Source: RI-231 sp041394905 (GTDB taxonomy: Bacteria; Acidobacteriota; Terriglobia; Bryobacterales; UBA6623). From it: a DNA stretch of 64,000 nucleotides. Below, piece by piece: positions 18,101-26,970 of this stretch; position 1 is the first letter of the stretch, and the number at the start of each line of letters is the position of its first letter. A model generated the notes under the pieces. The model had not been told where the DNA came from. It did not search any database and worked only from the letters and a program-made list of their open reading frames with translations. Location: NCBI GenBank assembly GCA_041394905.1, contig JAWKHJ010000002.1:186001-250000 (forward strand). The letters run 5' to 3'. Position numbers and translations under genes: made by a program.

Positions 18101-19276
18101 GCGTTGGCGGACAAGCTTCTGGCGCTGGTCGACCAGACCCAGGGCGACCTGCGCACCGAAGTCGCCGAGGCGGCGCGCGAACATCTGCCCGACGCTGACA
18201 TCGCCGGTCCGAAGACGGCGGCGCGATTGGCGGAGCTGGCAAGCAAGGGCGACGCGGTGGCGCTCGAGACCGTGGCGACGGTGTTGCGTTCGCCCAAGCA
18301 GAAGAAGCTCGCTGCGGACGCGAGTGTACGTGAGGCGATCACCGCGCGGTTGCGCACGGCGAAGGCCGGGGACGCGGAGTTCCCCTCCGTGGTGCAGGCG
18401 CTGAGCGCGCTGCCCGACGAGCGGCGCAATCCCGAACTGGTCGCCAAGGCGTTGACCGGCCTCGAGAGCAGCGACTCGGCGTCGCGCAAAGCTTCGATAA
18501 CACTGTTGTTCGAAGATGGCGAGCTGTTCGAACAGCCGGAAGCATCCAGCGCTTGGCGCGGCTTCTTGGACATGGGCGGCGCTGCCGCCATCGAAGATGC
18601 ACTCCAGATCGCCGGCGCGCTCAACTACGACAAGAAAGCCCATGCTGACGTGCTGCCGCGCATAGAAGCGCTGGTCATCACCGGCATGGCGCACTCCAAG
18701 CCGGCCGTGCGCGAGGCGGCGCTGAGCGCGCTGCGGACCATCCAGCCTTTGCAGGACGAGTCGGCGGTGAAGGCGCGTCTCGATGCGCTGCGCAAGGATT
18801 CCGACGCGAATGTCCGCAATTCGGCGGCTTCTCTCGACGCCTCGCTCGCGGCGCGGGCCGGGCGCGAGGGCTACGACTTGCAGCAGCTGCTCGACTACGA
18901 GTTCTTCAAGTACAACGTGGAGCCGATCCTGGCGCGCAAGGCGAGCGACGGGCTGGCTTGCGTGAACTGTCACGCGAACCATACCGTCTTCAAGCTGCGT
19001 GAGCCGGACGAGTTCGGCGCCATCACGCATGCGGATTCGATGGCCAACTACAAGTCGGCGATCGGGGTGGTCAACATCACCGATCCACTCAACAGCCTGC
19101 TGCTCAACAAACCCACTCGCCGGTTGGACGACGTGGGCGTGGGCGACAGCCAAAAGCTCACCCACGGCGGCGGCTTGCGCTGGCCGACGGGGACCGACAG
19201 TCCCGAGTACCGCACGATCTTGCGATGGATTCAAGGCGAGCGGCTGGGCTCGGCTGCCGAACACAGCGAAGAGTAG
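15104..19276 (+). CDS. exported haem-motif / toroid / HEAT-repeat fusion protein
   Basis: A 1390-residue intact protein. Residues 1-29 are a signal peptide ('FFTISLAALAIATLSI'). Residues ~30-290 are beta-rich, like pre-peptidase C-terminal modules. CIACH at 328-332 is a c-type haem motif. Residues ~400-650 resemble the alpha/alpha toroid of terpene cyclases and prenyltransferases, with two 'QxxxGxW' repeats ('FELQKSDGSWAMPF', 'LSHQTASGAWQGE'). HEAT-like repeats fill ~660-1250 ('HVLIRRQAALSLGRYADVDA'). A second haem motif, CVNCH, is at 1286-1290, in a C-terminal segment like those of planctomycete-type cytochromes ('SPEYRTILRWIQGE'). It is likely periplasmic. No enzyme activity is proven; the DxDD motif of cyclases is not seen. 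kbl starts 5 bp after its stop. Confidence 0.8.
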   Translation: MHFKRFFTISLAALAIATLSIVHAPEGEAQNRVSIAVPPDGEAQLQSMLQPGQAYGVLLSAPDPGVFPPKGRIFAHVRGLAEHETRKPIHAGDPDWYFTVVPQEPTQLFILLSADRMDKEVSLDYEITVLPAGDKTAAIGGLGHADWQDAQPVRLDTPVYASGDHRPYIPTVAYPEETYQQMLDGVDWYKFDYRGEGDRLLHLNVEVIDRDVPVDVALFTIEDGKPVEYSRGRERFDPEKSTVLHGLYKFAPRVIAPGTYYVRVMANHPAYKLELNTYDPPPYADPQQAVRVAMDYIVRKGDSWHANVPRRGMSALRTSNVVQETKLCIACHPTHFSTRGEMIAVENGYPVQAQESLRFLVERLMQNPRPIYGHTDASWARMIHAPGNVLTRLAYIANKYEQDLVHERRDELYRGVAEFMELYWPGVEEPQPESNGNLPRISGFEVAHHSALLFRDLQKRSGQAKYGALAAQATEVAASGDPIDMLDLAWQTVALADLDKAKYQAKIDANVQKMFELQKSDGSWAMPFGMEIMAYDWRNHTVSRTKIPQRAGQEGPRSAEFQTYHTLYALARAGVPADDPHVKKAIAYALSHQTASGAWQGEPEYKNFDTPFRDTQYAIMALSEYFPGPAGKGGVRGLGKPKASLAGANQTAKLAILDATWEKPDELTAEMVRRELDSPHVLIRRQAALSLGRYADVDAIGELAKSLGDESKLVQRAAAWSLRQIAMRSADGRADAIAAIRKALASDNPRVRWGATRVFNQHFKYISEEWPLAEDLIRLSKSESVPAVKMQAIQGLYQWFFWDRSTEHKGRIEEALIAGLGREEHPWVRRNFIEAYYNTLDDNLRYLYGSWMVRIKRDEDRAIVKQGHQDQVKAQAMRFQAAMQGGNALMRDGLLRALHTHVLREGQGDVKLLAESPAPETVEGPFLNGYKWFAIFDPLTQGTGTRAGTGNDSDPPKFYEESAPIMNDALLTALDPASPALVHETLRALEFLKPFPADEALADKLLALVDQTQGDLRTEVAEAAREHLPDADIAGPKTAARLAELASKGDAVALETVATVLRSPKQKKLAADASVREAITARLRTAKAGDAEFPSVVQALSALPDERRNPELVAKALTGLESSDSASRKASITLLFEDGELFEQPEASSAWRGFLDMGGAAAIEDALQIAGALNYDKKAHADVLPRIEALVITGMAHSKPAVREAALSALRTIQPLQDESAVKARLDALRKDSDANVRNSAASLDASLAARAGREGYDLQQLLDYEFFKYNVEPILARKASDGLACVNCHANHTVFKLREPDEFGAITHADSMANYKSAIGVVNITDPLNSLLLNKPTRRLDDVGVGDSQKLTHGGGLRWPTGTDSPEYRTILRWIQGERLGSAAEHSEE

Positions 19277-19281
19277 GACAC

Positions 19282-20464
19282 ATGGGTCCTGAAACACGAC
19301 AACGCATCCAGCAAGAGCTCGACGACATTCGTTCCGCCGGGCTCTACAAGTCCGAGCGTATCCTTGACTCGCCGCAGGAACCAAAAATCGAGGTCGGCGG
19401 AGCGCAGGCTCTCAACCTGTGCGCCAACAACTACCTCGGGCTGTCGGACCACCCGGCGATCGTCAAGGCGGCGCACGAAGCGCTGGACCGCTGGGGCTAC
19501 GGGCTCTCGTCGGTGCGCTTCATCTGCGGTACGCAGGCGATCCACAAGCAGCTCGAGCAGAGGCTGAGCGCGTTCTTGGGGACGGAGGATACGATCCTCT
19601 ACGGCTCGTGCTTCGACGCCAACGGAGGCTTGTTCGAGACGCTGCTCGGGCCCGAGGACGTCGTGATCTCCGACGAGCTCAATCACGCCTCGATCATCGA
19701 CGGCATCCGGCTGTGCAAGGCCCAGCGGTTGCGCTACCGCAATTCGGACATGGCCGACTTGGAAGCAAAGCTGCAGGAGGCTTCCGGCGGGCGGACCAAG
19801 CTGATCGCCACCGACGGCGTGTTCTCGATGGACGGCTATATCGCGAAGCTGCCCGCAATCTGCGACCTGGCCGACAAGTACGGCGCGCTGGTGATGGTGG
19901 ACGATTCGCACGCGGTTGGCTTCCTCGGCGAAAAGGGGCGAGGCTCGCACGAGCATACCGGCGTGATGGGCCGCATCGACATCCTGACCGGGACGCTCGG
20001 CAAGGCGCTCGGCGGCGCGAGCGGCGGCTATACGAGCGGCCGCAAGGAGATCGTCGAGCTGTTGCGCCAGCGTTCGGCCGTATTTGTTTTCGAACTCGGT
20101 CGCGCCGCCGATCGTAGGCGCTTCGCTGGCGGCATTGGACCTGCTCGAAGAGTCCGGCGAGCTGCGCGAGAAGCTGCGCGAGAACGCGCGCTTCTTTCGT
20201 GATGGCATCACGCAATTGGGCTTCGACGTGTTGCCGGGCGAGCATCCGATCATCCCGGTGATGACGGGCGAAGAAGACGCCGCGGCGGCGCGCATGGCGG
20301 ACCGGCTGCTCGAGAAAGGCGTCTACGTGATCGGCTTCTCGTATCCGGTGGTCCCCAAGGGCAAGGCGCGCATTCGGACGCAGATTTCCGCGGCGCACAC
20401 GCGCGACGATCTCGAGTTTGCGCTTGAGAGGTTCGGCGAGGTTCTGGCGGAAGAGCGAGTGTAG
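19282..20464 (+). CDS. kbl: 2-amino-3-ketobutyrate CoA ligase (glycine C-acetyltransferase), one frameshift
   Basis: A PLP enzyme of threonine breakdown: it cleaves 2-amino-3-oxobutyrate with CoA to glycine and acetyl-CoA. 'LCANNYLGLSDHPAIVKAAH', 'YGLSSVRFICGTQAIHKQLE', 'DDSHAVGFLGEKGRGSHEH' and the Lys loop 'ILTGTLGKALGGASGG' are diagnostic. The frame slips near 20074-20078, where 'QRSRPYLFSNSVAPP' is expected; the rest ('LFSNSVAPPIVGASLAALDL' to 'VLAEERV') continues in the next frame. Whole length would be about 394 residues, normal for Kbl. The usual partner threonine dehydrogenase (Tdh) is not in the window. It probably shares a transcript with the haem-motif protein upstream. Confidence 0.9.
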
Positions 20465-20481
20465 CGTTCCGCCGCAGTTCT

Positions 20482-23400
20482 CTACTCCAGATTGTCGAGG
20501 ATATAGACGTCCCCACGCCGCGCTTCGATCGGGGCGATGATGTCCTTCTGTGTGACGGCGAACTTCGTGAACAGCGCCGCTTCCGGCATGTCGAGCGCTC
20601 CCCGGCTGAGCGTTCGGCTCCCTCCATCGCCGGGCATGCGCCAGATCGCGAACGTTCCCTCACGATTGGAAGTGAAGTAGAACCAGCGGCCGTCCGGCGA
20701 CCAAGAGCCGGGCCCCTCCGTCGCTTCGTGGGTGACGAACGGCGTCGACTCTTTGGAGGCGCAGGTCGTAGCGGTAGATATCCTCGTCGCCGGTCTTGGT
20801 CGAGACGAAGGCGAGGTGGCGGCCGTCGGGCGAGTAGGCGGCGTAGAGCTCGTTGCTGGGCCAGTCGATCAGCGGCGTGGGCTCGCCGCCGGTGATGGCG
20901 TCGACGGTCCAGATGTCCCAGTTGCCGGCGCGGTTGGAGTAGAAGGCGAGCGTCTTGCCGTCGGGAGACCAGGCGGGTTGGACGTCGACGCCCGCGCGGT
21001 CGCCGTCGGTGAGCTGCAACGCGACGCTGTCGAGCGCCGGCATGCGCCACAGTCGGTAGGTTCCGCTCGAGGTGGAGGAGAAGGCGACCTGCTCGCCGTC
21101 CGGTGCGATGGCGGCGCCGATCTCGCGCGTCGAGCGGTCCCACTCGCGGGTGAGCTTGCGTTCCGGCCCGGCGAGGCCGAGCTTGTAGTAGATGGCGCCT
21201 TGGCCGGCGTTTTGCGAAGTCCAGGCAAGCAGCATCCCGTCCGGCGAGGCTCCCGGATAGTAGTTCAATTGCCCGTGCTCGGTGATCACGCGGGCATCGC
21301 CCGTGGCGAGACCGGTCTCCGGGTTGCGCCCCAACGCCCAGAGCTGGCGATTGAGGTTACGGACGGTGAATGCCAGGCGCTTGCCGTCTGGCGAGAAGCG
21401 CGGTTGAATGTCGTCGGTCGCCGAGATGGTGAGCCTTCGGCCTTCGCCAACCGGCTCGCCCGTGGCAGGGTCCAGGCTCACGCGCCACAAGTCCTTGTCG
21501 CCGCCAAAGGCGCCTTCGAGAAGACCAGCCGGTCGCCCTGTGGCCCGACCGTGATCCCGGCCGCTTCTTCGCCGGTTGGAATCAGATTCAGCGCTCGCGG
21601 CTGCTTGTTTTCCACGTCAGCCAGGAACAAATCTCGCCGCGTGCGGTCCCAGTAATAGAGCTTGTCGCCGTTGGGCGACCACGCGGCGTAGGGTGCGCCG
21701 CTGGTTCCTGCGACGATCAGCTCGGGCTCGCCGCCGGTCACGTTGACGAGGAAGATCGAGCCGTTGGAGTCGAAGGCGATCTGGCGCCCATCCGGAGCCC
21801 ATGCGGGCCGCGCGCCGGAGTCCGCGACGCGGATGGGTTGTCCGCCGTCGGCGGGGATGAGGAACACGCCGCCGTTTTGGCCCTGCATGGCGAAGGCGAG
21901 CGTACGTCCGTCGGGTGACCACGCGGGCTGTGTTTCCGCCTCCGGGCTGCGAGTGATCTGCACAGGTTCGCCGCCCGAGGCCGGTTGCTTCCACAGGTCC
22001 ATCGCACCTCCGCGGTCCGACGCGTAGGCGACCCAAACGCCGTCCGGCGACCACGTGGGGTCAATCGAGAGGCCTTCCGCGCTCGTGAGCTGCATCAACG
22101 TCGCCTCGCGGTTGTCGCGAATCGCCGCACCCCGCTCGGGGCGAAACGAGCGCAGTATGAGCACGGCGAGCAGGCCGGCCAGCGCCGCGGCCACGAGCAA
22201 CGGCCAATTCGCCTTTGCGGGCGGGGGCGAGGGCGCTGGGGCAGGTGGTGGCGCTAGGCGTCCGGCGCGCAGGTCTTCCTGCAAATCTTCGAGCGCCAGC
22301 TTCACGTCGCCAATGTGCTGATACCGCCTGTCGGGCGACTTGCTCAGGCAGCGCAGGATGATGCGCTCGGCTTCGCGCGGCGCCGCTGGGGCGCGTTCGA
22401 GCAACGACGGCGGCGCCTGCTGCAAAATCGCCGCCAGCACTGAGACCTTCGATTCGCCATGGAACGGCGGACGCCGGTCACCATCTCGTAAAGCATCGAG
22501 CCGAACGAAAATACGTCCGAGCGCGGGTCGACCGGGCGGCCTTCGGCCTGCTCGGGCGACATGTAGGCGACGGTGCCGAGGATGACGCCGTCCTGCGTCT
22601 GCGGGCTCGAGTGCGAATCGGTTTCGAGCAATGATTCGCGTTCCGATAGCTTCGCCAGCCCGAAGTCGAGCAGCTTTACCCGACCATCCTTGCCTTCGAT
22701 CACGTTCGCCGGCTTGAGGTCGCGGTGGACGATGCCGTGTGCATGGGCGGCGGCGAGTGCGTCCGCGACGGGAATCGCAATGCGTAGCGCGTGCTCGAGC
22801 GAGAGCGGGCCCGCGGCCAAGCGATGGTCGAGCGTCTCGCCTTGGATGAGCTCCATAGCGATGTAGCTCACGCCCTCGCGCTCGTCGATCTCGTAGATCG
22901 TAACGATGTTGGGATGGTTGAGCGCCGAGGCGGCTTTGGCCTCCTGGACGAAGCGCCGCCGGCGGTCGGAGTCCTCCACTGCTTCGGCTTTTAGCGTTTT
23001 CAGTGCAACTTGGCGGTCGAGGCTGGTATCGCGTGCGCGGTAAACCGAGCCCATACCGCCCTCGCCGATCTTCGAAAGCAGCCGGTAGCGCCCCAAGGTC
23101 TGGCCAATCTCGAGCCGCCGCGACGGCGTGGGGCCGGTGACCGAGCGGTCGGGCGAGCCCGAGACGAGCTCATCGCGCAGAGTCTCGAGCGCCGTGACCA
23201 CCTCCTCCATCGACTGGGGTCGGTCCTCGGGACGCTTGGCGAGACAGCGCATCACAAGCGTCGTCCACGCGTCCGGCAGGTCAGCGCGGTATTGCGACAG
23301 CGGCGCCGGCTCCGAATTGAGGATTTCGTATTGCAGCGCCGCAGCGTGAACGGATTGGAAGGGCAACTCGGCGACCGAGAGGGCGTAACAGAGCACGCCG

Positions 23401-23993
23401 AAGGAGAAGATATCCGAGCGTGCGTCGGCTTGGTGGCCTAAGATCTGCTCCGGCGCCATGTAGGCCATCGAGCCGACCATGCTGCCTTCTTCGGTCAGCC
23501 CGGCTTCGGCTTCCAGCCGCGCGAGGCCAAAGTCACTCACCTTGAGCAGGCCGTCTTCGGTGACGAGCACATTGTCGGCCTTGATGTCGCGGTGGATGAC
23601 GCCGCGGCGATGCGCGTGCGCCAAGCCGCGCGCGATCTGCAAGCCGTCTTCGACCAACGCGCGCGGCGCCAGGGGCTCGTTCGTTTCCTTGATGTGCTCA
23701 ATGCGCTCGCCGAGCGTGCCGCCGCCGACGTACTCGAGCACGAGGAAGTGCATGCCGTCGGCTTCCTCAAACGAGTAGATGGTGGCGATGTTGGGGTGGT
23801 TGAGCGCGGAAATTGCGCGCGCCTCGCGCTCAAACCTTGTGAGGTTCTCGCGCGAGAGCGTCGGCGGGAGGATTTTGAGCGCAACTGCTCGGTCCAGCCG
23901 CCGGTCACGCGCTTTGTAGACTGCGCCCATGGCGCCCGAGCCCAGCGGCTCGAGCGATTCATAGTTCCCCAAGCTGCGGCCGGTCAGATCCAC
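20482..23993 (-). CDS. tandem Ser/Thr protein kinase with transmembrane helix and TolB-like beta-propeller, frameshifted
   Basis: A receptor-like protein of about 1170 residues. Two complete Hanks-type kinase domains sit head to tail in one uninterrupted frame. Kinase 1 has 'LGSGAMGAVYKARD', K40, HRDIKADN 134-141, DFG 154-156 and 'GSMAYMAPEQ'. Kinase 2 has 'IGEGGMGSVYRARD', K332, HRDLKPAN 423-430, DFG 443-445 and 'GTVAYMSPEQ'. After a shift near 22445 come a Pro-rich linker, one membrane helix ('WPLLVAAALAGLLAVLIL') and an extracytoplasmic propeller with repeated 'WSPDG' blades ('IDPTWSPDGVWVAYASDRGG'). Further shifts lie near 21485 and 20740; the end 'DVYILDNLE' is at 20482. Single-kinase versions of this design are common in Solibacter; two active-looking kinases are unusual. 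Confidence 0.85.
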
Positions 23994-24038
23994 GAGGCTT
24001 TCGAAGAGGATCGCACACCGCCGCGCGGCGGGCCTGGC

Positions 24039-24959
24039 TTACTCGTGTTCGGCGAGGAAACGTTCGGCCTCAATGGCCGCCATGCAGCCCGCGCCCGAGG
24101 CGGTGATCGCTTGGCGGTAAACGCGGTCCTGCACGTCCCCGGCATGGAAGACGCCTTCCACGCTGGTGCGCGCGCCGCCGTGCGAGACGATATAGCCTTC
24201 GTCGTCGACCTCGACCTGGCCGCCGAGGAACTTCGTGTTGGGGATGTGCCCGATAGCGAGGAACAAGGCGCTCGCCGGGTGCTCCCAAGTCCTACCGTCC
24301 ACGGTCGACTTGAGAGTTAATCCAGTGACGAGATTCTGGCCCACGTCGTGTACCTGGTCGACGACGGCATTGGTCACCCACTTGATCTTGGGGTTCTTCT
24401 GGGCACGCTCGAGCATGATTTGCGAGGCGCGAAACTCGTCGCGGCGGTGGATGATCGCGACTTCGGAGGCGAACTTGGTCAGGAAGGTGGCCTCTTCCAT
24501 GGCGGAGTCGCCGCCGCCGACCACAGCAACCGGCACGTCGCGGAAGAAGAAGCCATCGCAGGTAGCGCACGAGCTGACGCCGTGGCCGATCAGCTTTTGT
24601 TCACTCGGCAACCCAAGCCAACGCGCCGAAGCGCCCGAAGCGATGATCAGCGCCTTGGTCTCAATCTCTTCTTCGCCGACCCAGAGCTTGAACGGCCGCT
24701 TGGACAGGTCAACCTTGGTCACGTTCTCCGCTTTGTACTCGGCGCCGAATTTCTCGGCCTGCTTCTTCATGTTTTCGACCAGCTCGGGGCCCATGATGCC
24801 TTCCGGAAAACCCGGAAAGTTCTCGACTTCGGTCGTGAGTGAGAGCTGGCCGCCAGCTTCCAGGCCCGAAATGACGAGCGGACTCAGGCTGGCCCGGGCT
24901 GTGTAAATGGCGGCGGTGTTGCCCGCGCAGCCCGAACCGATGATCACCACGTTGCGCAT
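24039..24959 (-). CDS. trxB: thioredoxin-disulfide reductase
   Basis: A 306-residue cytoplasmic flavoenzyme that passes electrons from NADPH to thioredoxin. FAD-binding 'VVIIGSGCAGNTAAIYTARA', NADPH-binding 'VPVAVVGGGDSAMEEATFL' with the downstream 'HRRDEFRAS', the redox-active C131-A-T-C134, and 'GVFHAGDVQDRVYRQAITA' are all present. The first glycine motif reads GSGCAG where GSGPAG is more common. AAGGAG lies 8-9 nt before the ATG, a clear ribosome binding site. It is followed by the kinase gene on the same strand after 45 bp. Confidence 0.95.
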   Translation of the reverse strand: MRNVVIIGSGCAGNTAAIYTARASLSPLVISGLEAGGQLSLTTEVENFPGFPEGIMGPELVENMKKQAEKFGAEYKAENVTKVDLSKRPFKLWVGEEEIETKALIIASGASARWLGLPSEQKLIGHGVSSCATCDGFFFRDVPVAVVGGGDSAMEEATFLTKFASEVAIIHRRDEFRASQIMLERAQKNPKIKWVTNAVVDQVHDVGQNLVTGLTLKSTVDGRTWEHPASALFLAIGHIPNTKFLGGQVEVDDEGYIVSHGGARTSVEGVFHAGDVQDRVYRQAITASGAGCMAAIEAERFLAEHE

Positions 24960-24996
24960 GCAGATCTCCTTGCTTTGAGACGAAAACCCATTCTAG

Positions 24997-25021
24997 CGAG
25001 GCGCCGCTTACGGCCGCCTCG
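24997..25021 (-). terminator. possible weak terminator hairpin upstream of trxB
   Basis: CGAGGCG (24997-25003) pairs perfectly with CGCCTCG (25015-25021) around an 11-nt loop. On the minus strand only a broken T-run follows, so the terminator role for the 25112-26750 gene pair is uncertain. Confidence 0.3.
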
Positions 25022-25111
25022 ACCCTAAACCCGTAAACAGGCCTGCCCCGGGGCGAGGATATCGCCGATCCGTCGGTCTCTCCAGGCAGAAGTATTTGGA
25101 TTGCTAGGGGC

Positions 25112-25525
25112 TCAGCGCAGACCGAGCCACAGGGTAATGACCACGAGCGCGATCACAAGCACGATCAGTGCGTTGAGCTTGTTTTCGAGCCGTTCGGCCT
25201 CGAGCGCTTGCAGGTTGATTTCCCGCAATGCGCTCTCCATCTCATCCAATCGCGAGATGACGTTTGAGTCGATGTCGATGACCTTGGCCTCGGCCCGCTC
25301 CATACGCTGTCGCAGCGGCTCGACCGAGTCCTGGAAGTCGCGAGCCATCTCTCGCGTTGCTTCCTGCATCATGCGGCGCGTCTCGGCCTGAGCCTGTGCG
25401 AACTCGTCCTGGGGAGGCAGGCGCTCGACGTGCGGCTCGCGAACGGGCCGGGCCGCCCCGCCGCGTCCGCCGCTGCCCCCGAGAGCGTCCGCCAATCCGC
25501 CTAATAGATCTTCCCAGGCCGCCAT
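25112..25525 (-). CDS. coiled-coil protein with C-terminal membrane anchor
   Basis: A 137-residue protein of unknown family. A Gly-rich, charged N-terminus leads to a long helical stretch rich in E, R, Q and A (about 40-110: 'QAQAETRRMMQEATREMARD', 'EPLRQRMERAEAKVIDIDSN') that should form a coiled coil. One membrane helix comes at the very end ('LNALIVLVIALVVITLWLGL'). The layout is that of a tail-anchored cytoplasmic protein. Its ATG follows the stop of the cupin gene by one base, so the two genes are co-transcribed and probably translationally coupled. Confidence 0.7.
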   Translation of the reverse strand: MAAWEDLLGGLADALGGSGGRGGAARPVREPHVERLPPQDEFAQAQAETRRMMQEATREMARDFQDSVEPLRQRMERAEAKVIDIDSNVISRLDEMESALREINLQALEAERLENKLNALIVLVIALVVITLWLGLR

Positions 25526-25526
25526 T

Positions 25527-26750
25527 CTAGTCCTCCCGGATCAGCGGCTTCGCATCCGGATTGCCGGGCCCGAAGTGCTTGAGCATCACGAGGTTTTCGG
25601 TCGAGCTCGTGTTGGTGATCTCGACTCCCGCGTTGGCGGCATTGCGCGTGACGAAGAATTCGTCGGACGTCAGCTCGCCGAAGCGGATCATCGCCGGCGT
25701 GTGGACTTCCCATTTGCCGATCTTGCCGCGGCCTTGCGTCAGGATCGTTCCGTAAGCGTGCGCGTCCGTGATGGTGGCCGTGCGGCCGGGCAGGATGGTC
25801 AGCTCCTTGGCCGAGAAGTAGTCGGTCGAGTAGCTGACCCATTTCTCCTCATAACCCGCCGCTTGCATCTCGGCCAGGTCGCGTACTGGCTTGGGCTCGA
25901 AGAAGCGATGCTCCATGAAGTGCGGATCGACGTTCTTCTCCCAGTCGAGCATGCCGATGATGTAGTCGAGATCCTGATGGTTCGCTTCAGGGACGTCCTT
26001 CACGAGCAGGTCCCACGGCACCGCGCGGCCCTCGACCATGGACTGGAACATGCCGAAGACGTCCGAGTTGACCTGCGGCTCGTAGGTGACCGCCGAACCG
26101 GGCGCGTGCAACACGCCGGCCGGGATGTGCCAGCCGGTGCCGGGTTTCAGCTTGTAGGCCTTCGAGTGGTAGAGGATGCCGTTGTCGCCCTCATTCCAGC
26201 GCTCTAGGCACTTGCGCACGTCGTCCTTGGTCGTGCCCGGCTCGAGACCCATGAAGGTGTAGGCGAAATTGTTCTCTTTGTAGTTGAACTGCGGCGGGAA
26301 GTAATAGGCCTCAGGTTTGCCCTTCTGGTTCACCTTCTTGGCGTGCTCTTCCATCTGGTGCATGTGGTGCGGGATGGGGCCGAGGTTGTCGAAGAACTTA
26401 CAAAGGATGTTCCAGCCGCCGTATTCCGACATCACGTCCTGGCCGAGCAGCTCGTCGCCGATCGTATCGACCGCTTCCTTGAGCAGCATCTTCGAGCCGT
26501 CGTCGAGCACGATGTAGCTCAAGCCCTCGTCGTCGTTGGTGAGCGGGCCGTTGGCCGCCTTGGTGGTCGAGCTGAACCAGCGCTCGTCGATGCCGCCGCG
26601 GTGGGCGCCATAGGCGTAGAGGTCGGAAGGATGCAGCTTGAGCCGGCCTCCGGGCATCAGGAACGAGCGGGGAACCCAGCAGGGGGCGAGGCGGACGACG
26701 CCTTCTCCGGAGGACATTGCGCTACGCAGCGCGGCGACAGGTGCAGCCAT
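25527..26750 (-). CDS. phosphomannose-isomerase-like cupin protein
   Basis: A 407-residue cytoplasmic protein resembling class I mannose-6-phosphate isomerases. The metal-binding cupin motif is 'NLGPIPHHMHQMEEHAKK'. The second part, 'KLKPGTGWHIPAGVLHAPGS', matches the PMI phrase 'PAGTPHA'. A further beta-barrel follows with 'ELTILPGRTATITDAHAYGT'. The exact sugar substrate is not certain; it may be an isomerase of another phosphosugar. TATCCT (26766-26761) lies 10 nt before the ATG and GAGG lies between, so the upstream ATG at 26750 is preferred over the one 11 codons later. Confidence 0.75.
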   Translation of the reverse strand: MAAPVAALRSAMSSGEGVVRLAPCWVPRSFLMPGGRLKLHPSDLYAYGAHRGGIDERWFSSTTKAANGPLTNDDEGLSYIVLDDGSKMLLKEAVDTIGDELLGQDVMSEYGGWNILCKFFDNLGPIPHHMHQMEEHAKKVNQKGKPEAYYFPPQFNYKENNFAYTFMGLEPGTTKDDVRKCLERWNEGDNGILYHSKAYKLKPGTGWHIPAGVLHAPGSAVTYEPQVNSDVFGMFQSMVEGRAVPWDLLVKDVPEANHQDLDYIIGMLDWEKNVDPHFMEHRFFEPKPVRDLAEMQAAGYEEKWVSYSTDYFSAKELTILPGRTATITDAHAYGTILTQGRGKIGKWEVHTPAMIRFGELTSDEFFVTRNAANAGVEITNTSSTENLVMLKHFGPGNPDAKPLIRED

Positions 26751-26920
26751 GATCCTCGTTAGGATACCCGAACCGAGGGGGCGGCATCAGGTCAGCGGTT
26801 GGGCCTAGTCGGCCAGTGATTTTGCCCGGGTGCGGAAATGCACTCTAGACACCGGTCCAAAGGTTGGGGTACCATCCTATCGAGTTTATCCGTTGACCGG
26901 CGCCAAGGCTCCACGTCGGT

Positions 26921-26935
26921 TGGCGATGCCGTTGT
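26921..26935 (+). promoter_or_regulatory. sigma-54-like -24/-12 promoter of the PEP-CTERM gene
   Basis: TGGC (26921-26924), 7 nt, then TTGT (26932-26935) matches the spacing of the sigma-54 consensus TGGCACG-N4-TTGC. A start about 12 nt downstream would give a leader of about 25 nt carrying GGGGAGGGA just before the ATG at 26971. Sigma-54 with the PrsK/PrsR pair is known to drive PEP-CTERM genes in several species. No regulator gene is in the window. Confidence 0.5.
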
Positions 26936-26970
26936 GAGAAAAGGAAAACGGGGCTTGGGGAGGGAATTTG

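Noticed and set aside
17840..19384. Another long minus-strand open frame (514 codons) opposite the same gene
   Set aside because: Same compositional artefact, and it runs across the kbl start.
24997..25021. Hairpin as regulatory RNA for trxB
   Set aside because: It is short, has a large loop, and lies between genes without conserved sequence; at most a weak terminator.
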